Shown here piece after piece: positions 9,385 to 18,561 of a DNA stretch of 64,000 nucleotides (its first letter is position 1; each line of letters starts with the position of its first letter). Source of the stretch: Paraburkholderia largidicola (GTDB lineage: Bacteria > Pseudomonadota > Gammaproteobacteria > Burkholderiales > Burkholderiaceae); NCBI RefSeq assembly GCF_013426895.1, contig NZ_AP023176.1:1674001-1738000 (forward strand), read 5' to 3'. A model generated the notes under the pieces. The model was not told where the DNA came from. It was given only the letters and a program-made list of their open reading frames with translations, and searched no databases. Both the position numbers and the translations under genes were made by a program.

Positions 9385-9430
9385 GGTCGTTTCTCCCGCT
9401 TGCATCGAAGAGATTGAAGAGTGGGTCAGT

Positions 9431-10348
9431 TCACGCACGGCGCACCTTCGATGCGAACAGGCCCTGTGGCCGCAGCATCAGCACGATCACGATGGTGAGC
9501 AGCGTCAGCACACGCGCCGACGAACCCGTCATGAAGAACTCGCTGATCGATTGCATCTGCGCGATGCCGAACGCCGACGCTACCGTGCCAAGCAGGCTCG
9601 CCGCGCCGCCGAAGGTGACCACCAGAAACGAATCGACGATGTAGAGCGAGCCGCTCGTCGGTCCCGTCGAACCGATCGCGGTGAAGGCCGCACCGGCAAC
9701 GCCTGCCATGCCGCAACCGATCGCGAAGGTCACGCGGTCCGTCATCTTCGTGTCGATGCCGGCCGCGTTCGCCATCTGCCGGTTCGCTACCGTGGCTCGC
9801 ACACGCAGGCCCCAGCGTGCGCGATACAGCGCGAGCAACAGGCCGCCCGTCATCAACGCAGCAAGCGACATCACGAAGAGACCATTGATGGGAATGTCGA
9901 GGCCCTGCTTCGGCGACCATGAACCCATCAGCCATTCGGGAAGATTCGGGCTGACTTCCTTCGGGCCGAAGGTCGAGCGAAACACCTGCTGCATGCCGAG
10001 GCTCAAGCCCCACGTCGCAAGCAGCGTGTCGAGCGGGCGCTTGTAGAGATGACGGATCAGCGCCCACTCTGCGAGCCAGCCCACTGCGAATGCCAGCACG
10101 AACGCGACGACGATCGCGAGCGGAAAATATACCGGCCTGAAACCGGGCCACACGTTATCCGCGAGCTGCGAGAACATGTAGATGGTGTACGCGCCGATTG
10201 TCATGAATTCGCCGTGCGCCATGTTGATGACGCCCATCTGGCCGAAAATCACCGCTAGCCCAAGGCCCATCAGCAACAACACGCTGAAAAGCGAAAGACC
10301 CGCGAAACCCTGCATCAGCGTGATGTTGAGAATGTCCGAAGCCGACAT
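9431..10348 (-). CDS. urtB: Urea/short-chain amide ABC transporter permease (UrtB)
   Basis: LivH-type permease of 305 residues, about eight membrane segments. Diagnostic stretches include MGLGLAVIFGQMGVINMAHG near the N-terminus and RATVANRQMANAAGIDT in the cytoplasmic loop. It lies 66 bp downstream of the binding-protein gene and 46 bp upstream of urtC on the same strand. This is the shorter, UrtB-type form with no N-terminal periplasmic extension. Confidence 0.9.
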   Translation of the reverse strand: MSASDILNITLMQGFAGLSLFSVLLLMGLGLAVIFGQMGVINMAHGEFMTIGAYTIYMFSQLADNVWPGFRPVYFPLAIVVAFVLAFAVGWLAEWALIRHLYKRPLDTLLATWGLSLGMQQVFRSTFGPKEVSPNLPEWLMGSWSPKQGLDIPINGLFVMSLAALMTGGLLLALYRARWGLRVRATVANRQMANAAGIDTKMTDRVTFAIGCGMAGVAGAAFTAIGSTGPTSGSLYIVDSFLVVTFGGAASLLGTVASAFGIAQMQSISEFFMTGSSARVLTLLTIVIVLMLRPQGLFASKVRRA

Positions 10349-10414
10349 GCTTCCCTCCTCGAATGAAGCCGCTCACGTCACGCACGTCACGCGACACGAG
10401 CGGCATGGCAGCGC

Positions 10415-11680
10415 TTACTGATAGCCCTTCGGGAACGGATTCGGCTCGATCAGATCCGGCGATTCCGCGACCACCTTGAACTGCCCGTCCGCCTGCGCCT
10501 GGCCGATGCGCGTACGGCTCCACAAGTGGTGATTCGCGTGGATCTTCACGTAGCCTTCAGGCGCCGTCTTCAGTTCGATGCCTGGCGAAGCCGCAACGAC
10601 CTTGTCGACGTCGAAGCTGCCAGCTTTCTCGACAGCCGCCTTCCACAGCCACGGCCCGAGGTACGCTGCCTGCGTGACGTCACCGATGACAGATTTCGGC
10701 CCATACTTCGCCTTGAACGCCGCGACGAATTTCTTGTTGTTCTCGTTGTCGAGCGATTCGAAGTACTTCATGGCCGAATAGAAGCCCGCGACGTTTTCGC
10801 CGCCGATACCCAGCACCTCGTCTTCCGTGACGGAGATGGTCAGCAGGAACTGCTTGTCCGCCGTAATGCCCGCCGCCTTCAGCTGCTTGTAGAACGCGAC
10901 GTTCGAGCCACCGACGATGATCGCGTAGATGCAATCGGGCTTCGCGATCTTGATCTTGTTGATGAGCGAATTGAAGTTGGTGGTGCCGAGCGGGTAATAC
11001 TCTTCGCCGACGACCTTGCAGCCCTGCAGGTGCCCTTCGATGTGCTTGCGCGCAATCTTGTTCGACGTGCGCGGCCAGATGTAGTCGGAGCCAATCAGGA
11101 AGAAGCTCTTCGCCTTCTTCGTCTGGTTCGCCCAGTTCAGGCCCCAGAGGATTTGCTGGGTCGCTTCCTGTCCGGTATAGAAGACGTTTTTCGACTGCTC
11201 GAGGCCTTCGTAGAAGGTCGGGTAGTACAGGAGGCCGTTGTCGCGCTCGAAGATAGGCAACACGGCCTTGCGCGATGCCGAGGTCCAGCAGCCGAACACG
11301 GCGGCCACATGGTCGTTCTCCAGCAGCTTCTTCGACTTCTCGGCAAAGGTGGGCCAGTCGGACGCACCGTCTTCCTGAATGATCTTGATCTTGCGACCCA
11401 GAATGCCGCCCATCCCGTTGATCTGCTCGATTGCGAGACGCTCGGCCTGAATCGAGCCCGTCTCGGAGATCGCCATCGTGCCGGTCGCCGAGTGAAGCTG
11501 ACCGACGGTCACTTCCGTATCGGTCACGGCGAGGTTGGTCGTATTGACCTTTGCGGTCGGATATTGCTGCGCCCAGCCGATGGCCGGCACCGCAAGCGCG
11601 GGCGCTGCGGCGAGGCCCATCAAGAGTTTGCGGCGCATGGCCGACGGCATGGTCTGGTCGTTGTGATCGTCGTGCGACAT
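10415..11680 (-). CDS. urtA: Urea/short-chain amide ABC transporter substrate-binding protein (UrtA/FmdD-like)
   Basis: Periplasmic binding protein of 421 residues. The start at 11680 (MSHDDHNDQTMPSAMRRKLL) follows GGGAGATTTCG; the frame continues upstream without a good site. The signal region has an RRK pair before the hydrophobic stretch LLMGLAAAPALAVPAIGWAQ, so either Sec or Tat export is possible. The mature part shows Peripla_BP_5 landmarks, including VGQLHSATGTMAISE and FGCWTSASRKAVLPIFER. It heads the operon and is transcribed away from the NCS1-kinase gene. Linkage to fmdA favours amides as ligand. Confidence 0.88.
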   Translation of the reverse strand: MSHDDHNDQTMPSAMRRKLLMGLAAAPALAVPAIGWAQQYPTAKVNTTNLAVTDTEVTVGQLHSATGTMAISETGSIQAERLAIEQINGMGGILGRKIKIIQEDGASDWPTFAEKSKKLLENDHVAAVFGCWTSASRKAVLPIFERDNGLLYYPTFYEGLEQSKNVFYTGQEATQQILWGLNWANQTKKAKSFFLIGSDYIWPRTSNKIARKHIEGHLQGCKVVGEEYYPLGTTNFNSLINKIKIAKPDCIYAIIVGGSNVAFYKQLKAAGITADKQFLLTISVTEDEVLGIGGENVAGFYSAMKYFESLDNENNKKFVAAFKAKYGPKSVIGDVTQAAYLGPWLWKAAVEKAGSFDVDKVVAASPGIELKTAPEGYVKIHANHHLWSRTRIGQAQADGQFKVVAESPDLIEPNPFPKGYQ

Positions 11681-11754
11681 CGAAATCTCCCTTGTGGTCG
11701 TATCCGGTTTGCGTCTTCGAAGCGAAATGTAGGGAGCCAATTTGCGCGATTGAA

Positions 11755-11770
11755 TACGTCATATGACGTA
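11755..11770. promoter_or_regulatory. 16-bp perfect palindrome between urtA and the NCS1-kinase gene
   Basis: TACGTCATATGACGTA is a perfect palindrome placed almost midway in the 169-bp gap between the divergent starts of urtA (75 bp away) and the sensor kinase (80 bp away). Position and symmetry fit an operator shared by both promoters, with the LuxR-type response regulator encoded after the kinase as the obvious candidate binder. That pairing is inference. Confidence 0.5.
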
Positions 11771-11849
11771 GGGCGCTCCCCAAAACGGCTTCATACAATC
11801 GCGTCCGCCACGACGTTCCAAAGCCAAACGTTCAAGGAAGCCCCATCGA

Positions 11850-14800
11850 ATGGAATGCTACTTGCATGGCGAGCCCGATCCGCCCGGAACCCGCCTACTC
11901 CAGCCATCGATGCACCAAAGGGAATCACCGCCTGCCGCCTCTGACGACGCAGCGACCCAAGCCGGGGCGTCGCGCCCGGCAATGGGCGGCACGCAACGTA
12001 TCGTGAAGATTCGCCGCGACTACAACGCATGGGTCGCGGATGAAACGCTGGAGGACTACGCGCTGCGCTATACGCCGCGCGGCTTCCGGCGTTGGTCGGA
12101 ACTGCGCGTCGCCAATACGGCGATGGGCGCCGTGTCCTTTCTCGCGCTCGAAGCCATCGGCGGCGCGCTCGTCGTGAACTACGGCTTCACCAACGCGGTG
12201 TGCGCGATTCTCGCGGTCGCGGTGCTGATCTTCCTGACGGGTATGCCGATCAGTTACTACGCCGCGCGTTTCGGCGTCGATATGGATCTGCTCACGCGCG
12301 GCGCGGGCTTCGGCTATATCGGCTCGACGCTGACGTCGCTGATCTATGCCGTCTTCACCTTCGTGTTCTTCGCGCTCGAAGCGGCCATCATGTCGCTCGC
12401 GGTGGAGTTGTATTTCGGCATACCGCTCTCCATCGCATATGTGATCAGTGCGCTCGTCATCATCCCCGTGGTGACGTTCGGCATCACGTTCATCAACCGC
12501 TTGCAGGGCTGGACGCAGCCGCTGTGGATCGTGCTGCTCGTCGTCCCTTACGCAGCCGTGCTATGGCGCGAACCGCACGCACTCGCCGACTGGTTCACCT
12601 TCGCCGGGATCTCGGGCGATGACCGCAAATTCAATCTGTTTGCGTTCGGCGCGGGCTGCACGGTGGCGCTGTCGATGATCGTGCAGATCGGCGAACAGGT
12701 CGACTATCTGCGTTTCCTGCCACCGTGCACGAGCAAGAACCGCGTGCGCTGGTGGATTGCGTTGATCGCGGCAGGGCCCGGCTGGATCATTCCCGGCGCA
12801 CTGAAGATGCTCGGCGGTGCATTCCTCGCGTTTCTCGCCATCCAGCACGAAATCGATCCGGCAAAGGCCGTCGAGCCGACGCAGATGTACCTCGTCGCCT
12901 ATCAATACCTGTTCCGTTCGCCCGAAGGTGCGCTTGCCGCGATGACCCTGTTCGTCATCGTGTCGCAGATCAAGATCAACGTGACCAACGCGTACGCCGG
13001 TTCGCTCGCGTGGTCGAATTTTTTCGCACGGCTCACACATAGTCATCCAGGGCGCGTGGTATGGCTCGTATTCAACGTGCTCATCGCGTTGCTGCTGGTC
13101 GAGATGGGCGTATTCGAAGCGATCAGCAAGGTGCTCGCGCTGTATTCGAACGTGGCGATCGCGTGGATCGGGGCGCTCGTCGGGGACCTCGTCATCAACA
13201 AGCCGCTCAAGCTCAGCCCGTCGTATGTCGAGTTCAAGCGCGCGCATCTGTACGACGTGAACCCGGTCGGCATCGGTGCGATGTTCGTCGCGTCCGCCGT
13301 CGCGGCGCTTTCGCATGCGGGCGTTTTCGGGCCGGTGGCGGAAGCGCTGTCGTCGTTCATTGCATTGCTGGTTGCGTTCGTGTGTGCGCCGCTCATTGCG
13401 CTCGTCACCCGAGGCCGCTTCTATCTGGCACGCGACGACAGCACGCTCGCGCCCGGTGCGACCCTGCGCTGCGTGATCTGCGAAAACACCTTCGAACGTG
13501 AAGACATGGCGCATTGCCCCGCCTACGCGGGTTCGATCTGTTCGCTATGTTGCTCACTCGATTCACGCTGCAACGACTTATGCAAGCCACACGCCCGCCT
13601 GACCACACAACTAGGGCAAACCGTGCGCAACCTGTTTCCGCGCTTGCAGCTCGGACGCGCGAGCTTGCGCATCGCGCAATACCTTGGCTTATTGATTGTC
13701 GGACTCGTCCTGCTCGGCGGCGTCATGTCGATCCAGTGGTATCAGAGCGTGAGCGCCCTGTCCGATCTCGACACGATGGCGCGCGACGCGCTTCTGCACG
13801 GTTATCTGGAAGCGTTCTTCGCACTCGCGCTGGTCGGCTGCATTGCTGCGTGGTGGCTGGTGCTCGCGAACGAAAATCGCAAGGTCACCCAGGAAGAACT
13901 GCAGCGCCAGGCCGAATTGCTGATGCAGGAAATCGAGGCGCACCGCAAGACCGACGCGGCGCTCCAGCAGGCAAGCGCGGCAGCCGAATCGGCGAACCGT
14001 GCGAAGAGCCGCTATGTGACGGGGCTGAGCCATGAACTGCGCACGCCGCTCAACAGCATCCTCGGCTATGCGCAACTGCTTCTGCAAGCGACCGACGAGT
14101 TGCCTCCCGCACGCCGTGAAGCGGCGGCGACCATCTATCGCAGCGGAGAACACCTGCTGGCACTCGTCGACGGCTTGCTCGATGTCGCGCGCATCGAGTC
14201 GGGCAAGCTTCAACTGAACGTCACCGAAGTGTCGCTGCCGGATTTCGTTACCCAACTCAGCGCAATGCTCGAACCACAGGCGACCGACAAGGGCCTCGCG
14301 TTCGACTTCCAGACCACGGGCCGCATTCCGGAAGTGGTTCGCATCGACGAAAAGCGCGTGCGGCAGATTCTGATCAACCTGATCGGCAATGCAATCCGTT
14401 TCACGTCGCAAGGCCGCGTGAACGTGCGCGCCGGATATGCGTGGGAAACGCTGACCTTCGATATCACCGACACCGGCCCGGGCATCCCTGCCGCCGAACT
14501 GGAACGCCTGTTCCTGCCGTTCGAACGCGGCGCGGCCGCACGCGAGCACGACCACGGCGCGGGACTTGGTCTCACCATATGCCGGCTGCTGACCGAGCTG
14601 ATGGGCGGCAGCCTGCAGGTACAAAGCGAAGTAGGTAAAGGCACGCGCTTCATCGTGAAGCTGTTCGCATCGGAAGTGCGCGCACCCGTGCGGTTTTCCG
14701 GTGGTCAGATCAACATCAGGGGCTACCTGGGCAAACGGCGCACCGTGCTGATCGTCGACGACCTGACGGAGCAGCGGCGCATCGTCACGCAGACACTCGT

Positions 14801-15368
14801 ACCACTCGGCTTCGACGTGATCGAGGTTGGGAGCGGCCCGCAAGCACTGCAATGGCTTGCGACGGGCGGTGCCGATCTCATTCTGATGGACGTGGCCATG
14901 CCGATGATGGACGGTTTCGAGGCGAGCCGGTTGATCCGTGACAATCATCTGTCGGACGCGCCGATCCTGATCCTGTCGGCAAACGCCTTCGCCGACGACC
15001 GCGAAAAAGGTGCGGCGGCCGGATGCGACGATTATCTGGCCAAGCCCGTGCATCTGCCGCTGCTGCTCGACAAGATGGCCACGCTGCTCGAATTGCAGTG
15101 GATCACAGAGCCCGCGCCGCTATCTGCCGAAGCATCCATCTCGCCACAGGCGATCGCCTCACTACCGACGCCCTTGCTCGACAATCTGCGCTCAACGCTG
15201 GAGATGGGCTATATGCAGGGCTTCATCGAACAACTGGATGCCGCCGAGCATCATGCCCCCGAGCTCTCTTCGCTCCTCGAACCACTACGTGCAATGGCGC
15301 GGCGCTTCAGGCTTTCCGAACTCGCGCGCGTGCTTGCGCCACCTCAGCCGACCAATCCCGATGCATGA
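11850..15368 (+). CDS. NCS1-permease-type hybrid sensor histidine kinase
   Basis: Fusion of 1172 residues. About residues 50-530 form an NCS1 (purine/cytosine/allantoin/hydantoin) permease-like domain with about 12 membrane segments. A Cys-rich segment beginning CVICENTFE at 541 and including CSLCC follows, then two more membrane helices near 610-630 and 650-680 and a short coiled coil. HisKA has phospho-acceptor His728 in SHELRTPLN; the HATPase has N-box NLIGNAIRF, DTGPGIP and GLGLTICRL. A receiver domain has Asp1014 in LMDVAMP, then a C-terminal tail of about 80 residues. The ATG at 11850 has AAGGAAG nine bases upstream. It probably senses an imported or external amide or N-heterocycle for the adjacent operon. 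Transporter-kinase fusions such as CbrA are known; the ligand here is not. Confidence 0.85.
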   Translation: MECYLHGEPDPPGTRLLQPSMHQRESPPAASDDAATQAGASRPAMGGTQRIVKIRRDYNAWVADETLEDYALRYTPRGFRRWSELRVANTAMGAVSFLALEAIGGALVVNYGFTNAVCAILAVAVLIFLTGMPISYYAARFGVDMDLLTRGAGFGYIGSTLTSLIYAVFTFVFFALEAAIMSLAVELYFGIPLSIAYVISALVIIPVVTFGITFINRLQGWTQPLWIVLLVVPYAAVLWREPHALADWFTFAGISGDDRKFNLFAFGAGCTVALSMIVQIGEQVDYLRFLPPCTSKNRVRWWIALIAAGPGWIIPGALKMLGGAFLAFLAIQHEIDPAKAVEPTQMYLVAYQYLFRSPEGALAAMTLFVIVSQIKINVTNAYAGSLAWSNFFARLTHSHPGRVVWLVFNVLIALLLVEMGVFEAISKVLALYSNVAIAWIGALVGDLVINKPLKLSPSYVEFKRAHLYDVNPVGIGAMFVASAVAALSHAGVFGPVAEALSSFIALLVAFVCAPLIALVTRGRFYLARDDSTLAPGATLRCVICENTFEREDMAHCPAYAGSICSLCCSLDSRCNDLCKPHARLTTQLGQTVRNLFPRLQLGRASLRIAQYLGLLIVGLVLLGGVMSIQWYQSVSALSDLDTMARDALLHGYLEAFFALALVGCIAAWWLVLANENRKVTQEELQRQAELLMQEIEAHRKTDAALQQASAAAESANRAKSRYVTGLSHELRTPLNSILGYAQLLLQATDELPPARREAAATIYRSGEHLLALVDGLLDVARIESGKLQLNVTEVSLPDFVTQLSAMLEPQATDKGLAFDFQTTGRIPEVVRIDEKRVRQILINLIGNAIRFTSQGRVNVRAGYAWETLTFDITDTGPGIPAAELERLFLPFERGAAAREHDHGAGLGLTICRLLTELMGGSLQVQSEVGKGTRFIVKLFASEVRAPVRFSGGQINIRGYLGKRRTVLIVDDLTEQRRIVTQTLVPLGFDVIEVGSGPQALQWLATGGADLILMDVAMPMMDGFEASRLIRDNHLSDAPILILSANAFADDREKGAAAGCDDYLAKPVHLPLLLDKMATLLELQWITEPAPLSAEASISPQAIASLPTPLLDNLRSTLEMGYMQGFIEQLDAAEHHAPELSSLLEPLRAMARRFRLSELARVLAPPQPTNPDA

Positions 15369-16365
15369 CGATCAGCACCTTCTGCCCAGCGAGACGGCGA
15401 GCCTGCCCGAATTGCCCAATGACCGCGCAGTCGTGCTGATCGTCGACGACACGCCCGACAATCTCGCGCTGCTCTCGGATACGCTGAACGACGCTGGCTA
15501 TGCGGTGCTCGTCGCGCTGGACGGCCAATCGGCGCTGCAACGACTCGCGCGCGTGACGCCCGACGTCGTACTGCTCGACGCGCTGATGCCGGGCATGGAC
15601 GGCTTCGAGACTTGCAAGCTCATCAAGGCCGATCCGCGCAATCGACACCTGCCCGTGATTTTCATGACCGCGCTGACAGAAAGCGAACATGTCGTGCATG
15701 GCTTTCGTGTTGGTGGCATCGACTATGTGCCAAAACCAGTCAAGCCGAGCGAAGTGGTTGCGCGTATCGCCGCACACGTGCAACGGTCCAGGCAACAGCG
15801 GCATATGGATGCGGCATTGGAGATCGGCATGCGCGCGGCACTCATCGCTGCGGAAGACGGCACGATACGCTGGCAAAGCGAACTCGCGCGCGAGCGGCTA
15901 CCCCGCTACGCAGCGGAGAGTGCGCCCGGTGATGGGCTGCCTGAGTTGCTCCCTGAGTTGCTCCCTGAGTTGCTCCCTGAGTTGCTGCATCAGTGGCTAA
16001 TGCGCTGGGTCGAAGCCGGCTGCGATCTGCAGGCGAGTTTCGACACGGTGAGCGGCCGCGTGCGTCAGAGCGTACGCGTAATCGGACGCGCGGAACACGG
16101 CGACTGGCTCATCGTGCTGGAAGAGTTCGACGACGCGTCGCAAACTGATAGCCTCGCCGGACGTTTCAGCCTCACCAGCCGCGAGGCGGAAGTGTTGCTC
16201 TGGCTCTCACGCGGCAAGACGAACCGCGATATCAGCGACATTCTGGGCATGGCGCCACGCACGGTTAACAAGCATCTCGAACACGTATTCAGCAAGCTCA
16301 GTGTTGAAACGCGATCGGCAGCCGCTGCAGTTGCGATGCGTTGTCTCACGCAGCAACAGAAATGA
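15361..16365 (+). CDS. LuxR-type response regulator partner of the NCS1 kinase
   Basis: Response regulator of 334 residues. The receiver domain (about 20-135) has Asp73 in LLDALMPGMDG. A middle region of about 120 residues includes a leucine-rich insert of four LPEL units encoded by a 12-bp tandem repeat. The C-terminal LuxR/GerE helix-turn-helix is about 271-325 (LTSREAEVLLWLSRGKTNRD). Its ATG lies inside the last codons of the kinase gene (8-bp overlap), so the two are co-translated and almost certainly a phosphorelay pair, probably acting on the urt-fmd promoter. Confidence 0.88.
   Translation: MHDDQHLLPSETASLPELPNDRAVVLIVDDTPDNLALLSDTLNDAGYAVLVALDGQSALQRLARVTPDVVLLDALMPGMDGFETCKLIKADPRNRHLPVIFMTALTESEHVVHGFRVGGIDYVPKPVKPSEVVARIAAHVQRSRQQRHMDAALEIGMRAALIAAEDGTIRWQSELARERLPRYAAESAPGDGLPELLPELLPELLPELLHQWLMRWVEAGCDLQASFDTVSGRVRQSVRVIGRAEHGDWLIVLEEFDDASQTDSLAGRFSLTSREAEVLLWLSRGKTNRDISDILGMAPRTVNKHLEHVFSKLSVETRSAAAAVAMRCLTQQQK
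15937..15984 (+). repeat. Four tandem 12-bp units inside the response regulator gene
   Basis: Four head-to-tail 12-bp units, the first CTGCCTGAGTTG and the other three CTCCCTGAGTTG, each encoding LPEL. The repeat keeps the reading frame and sits in the region between receiver and DNA-binding domain. Three units are identical at the DNA level, so copy number could vary by slippage between strains, changing linker length without breaking the protein. Confidence 0.85.
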
Positions 16366-16514
16366 AGCCAGATCTTCAAACGGCTGTGTCACATCCAGAC
16401 CAGAAGCTGTGACTCCCCGAAAACACACCGGGTCATCCTCCGCGTGTCGACCACACATGTCGCTTCTGCATGGACGCGCACAAGGAAATATTGAAGCGAA
16501 CCCACGCGCTATCG

Positions 16515-16550
16515 CGCGAAAAAAAACGCCAACCCGTATGGGTTGGCGTT
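16515..16550 (-). terminator. Rho-independent terminator of aceA
   Basis: A perfect 11-bp stem, AACGCCAACCC with loop GTAT, at 16525-16550. On the minus strand the stem is followed by a run of T residues (the A-run at 16518-16526 on the given strand). It lies about 20 bp after the aceA stop. The opposite strand also ends in a short T stretch, so it may stop read-through from the response regulator gene as well. Confidence 0.85.
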
Positions 16551-16571
16551 TCGCCAGGCGTATGACGGATA

Positions 16572-18152
16572 TCAGAACTGGTTCATGGTGTTGTCTTTAC
16601 CCGCCGCTTTCAGCGCCGCTTCGCCGCTGAAATACTCCTTGTGGTCGTCACCGATGTCCGAACCGGACATGTTCTGATGCTTGACGCACGCGATGCCCTG
16701 ACGGATTTCCTTGCGCTGCACGCCGGCCACATAACCCAGCATGCCCTGGTCGCCGAAGTATTCCCTGGCCAGATTGTCGGTCGACAGTGCGGCGGTATGG
16801 TACGTCGGCAGCGTAATCAGGTGGTGGAAGATACCTGCTTCGCGCGATGCGTCGGCCTGGAAGGTACGGATCTTCTCGTCGGCGAGTTTCGCCAGTTCGG
16901 TCTCGTCGTATTCCACGCTCATCAGTCGCGGGCGGTCGTATGCCGACACATCCTTGCCCTCGGCCTGCATTGCGTCATACGCCTGCTGACGGAAGTTCAG
17001 GGTCCAGTTGAACGACGGGCTGTTGTTGTACACCAGCTTGGCGTTCGGGATGACTTTGCGAATCTCGCTGACCATGCCGCCAATCTGAGCGATGTGCGGT
17101 TTTTCGGTTTCGATCCACAGCAGGTCAGCGCCGTTTTGCAACGCGGTGACGCAATCCAGCACGCAGCGTGCTTCGCCCGTGCCGGCGCGGAACTGGAACA
17201 GGTTGCTCGGCAGGCGCTTCGGACGCAGCAGCTTGCCGTCACGCTTGATGATGACGTCGCCATTGCCCAGTTCGTCGGCCGACAATTCTTCGCAATCGAG
17301 GAAGGCGTTGTACTGGTCGCCCAGATCGCCTGGCCTGCTGGTGACGGCGATCTGCTTGGTCAGGCCGGCACCGAGTGAATCGGTGCGGGCCACGATGATG
17401 CCGTCGTCCACGCCCAGTTCGAGGAACGCGTAACGGATGGCGCGGATCTTGGCCAGGAAATCCTCGTGCGGCACCGTGACCTTGCCATCCTGGTGACCAC
17501 ACTGCTTCTCGTCGGACACCTGGTTCTCGATCTGGATGCAGCATGCGCCCGCTTCAATGAACTGCTTGGCGAGCAGGTAGGTTGCTTCCGCGTTGCCAAA
17601 GCCTGCGTCGATGTCGGCGATGATAGGCACGACGTGCGTGACGTGGTTATCGATTTTTTCCTGAATGGCCGCCTTGGCAGAGCCAACGGCCGCGTCGAGC
17701 TCGCGGAACAAGCCTCCCAGTTCACGCGCATCGGCCTGGCGAAGGAATGTGTACAGCTCGCGGATGAGCGCGCTGACCGAGGTCTTTTCGTGCATCGACT
17801 GGTCCGGCAGCGGGCCGAACTCGGAGCGCAGCGCGGCCACCATCCAGCCGGACAGATAAAGGTAGCGACGGTCGGTGCTGTTGAAGTGCTTCTTGATGGA
17901 GATCATCTTCTGCTGGCCGATGAAGCCGTGCCAGCATCCCAGCGACTGGGTGTACTTCGACGGATCGGCATCGTAGGCAGCCATGTCAGCGCGCATGATC
18001 CTGGCGGTGTACTTCGCGATGTCCAGGCCCGTTTTGAACTTGTTCTGGGCACGCATGCGGGCGGCGTACTCCGGGCTGATTGCATTCCACGCGCTGCCGT
18101 GAGTCTCTTTCAAATCGGCAACTGCGCTGATGTCGTCTTGATACTGGCTCAT
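16572..18152 (-). CDS. aceA: Isocitrate lyase
   Basis: Glyoxylate-shunt enzyme cleaving isocitrate to glyoxylate and succinate, 526 residues. This is the long subfamily, in which the active-site signature reads KQCGH (residues 216-220) rather than the KKCGH of the shorter enterobacterial form. Other landmarks are the TKSLGCWHGF-like segment around 69-77 and PIIADIDAGFGNAEATYLLA. An ATG with a nearby AGGAGAAAAAC site starts the gene. It stands alone, with a terminator after the stop and a GTCTTATATAAGAC palindrome about 100 bp upstream. It permits growth on acetate, fatty acids or polyhydroxybutyrate-derived acetyl-CoA. Confidence 0.95.
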   Translation of the reverse strand: MSQYQDDISAVADLKETHGSAWNAISPEYAARMRAQNKFKTGLDIAKYTARIMRADMAAYDADPSKYTQSLGCWHGFIGQQKMISIKKHFNSTDRRYLYLSGWMVAALRSEFGPLPDQSMHEKTSVSALIRELYTFLRQADARELGGLFRELDAAVGSAKAAIQEKIDNHVTHVVPIIADIDAGFGNAEATYLLAKQFIEAGACCIQIENQVSDEKQCGHQDGKVTVPHEDFLAKIRAIRYAFLELGVDDGIIVARTDSLGAGLTKQIAVTSRPGDLGDQYNAFLDCEELSADELGNGDVIIKRDGKLLRPKRLPSNLFQFRAGTGEARCVLDCVTALQNGADLLWIETEKPHIAQIGGMVSEIRKVIPNAKLVYNNSPSFNWTLNFRQQAYDAMQAEGKDVSAYDRPRLMSVEYDETELAKLADEKIRTFQADASREAGIFHHLITLPTYHTAALSTDNLAREYFGDQGMLGYVAGVQRKEIRQGIACVKHQNMSGSDIGDDHKEYFSGEAALKAAGKDNTMNQF

Positions 18153-18252
18153 GTTTTTCTCCTGGGGCGTTTAACTGATCTGGCGTGTCGCTCCGTCTGC
18201 GTGAGCGAACTGCATGACTAAATAGTAGCGCCGTTTGACCCGCTTGAGCCAA

Positions 18253-18266
18253 GTCTTATATAAGAC
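18253..18266. promoter_or_regulatory. 14-bp palindrome upstream of aceA
   Basis: GTCTTATATAAGAC is a perfect palindrome, followed at once by a further ATAAGAC half-site, about 100 bp upstream of the isocitrate lyase start. Placement and symmetry suggest an operator for a regulator of acetate or short-chain fatty acid metabolism; the regulator is not encoded nearby. The rest of the gap 18153-18561 shows no gene. Confidence 0.45.
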
Positions 18267-18561
18267 ATAAGACATTATTTATGCCTATTTTTCAATGAGA
18301 TAGGCGACTCTTTTTGCCATGTAAAACATGCTTTCAGGTACCAAAAAGAGGATGGCGCTGAAACCCGGAGCAAATCTCACGATATGAAACTCACTTTCGG
18401 CTCTTGAAGGGATGGCGTGCCGAATTGCCCCGACAAGCATCGTTTTGCGCGGCGACGTGTATCACTTCGCATGCTCGTCATCACGCCGCACCTTGTTGCG
18501 CATACTTCGACTCACCACCGTCACACAGCTAGCCACGGTGGCTGCACACAGGAGAGTTGCG

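Noticed and set aside
18466..18509. Two TTCG boxes before the M91 protease considered as an hrpII-type element
   Set aside because: The spacing is 36 bases, not the 16 expected for that box, so type III co-regulation is not supported.
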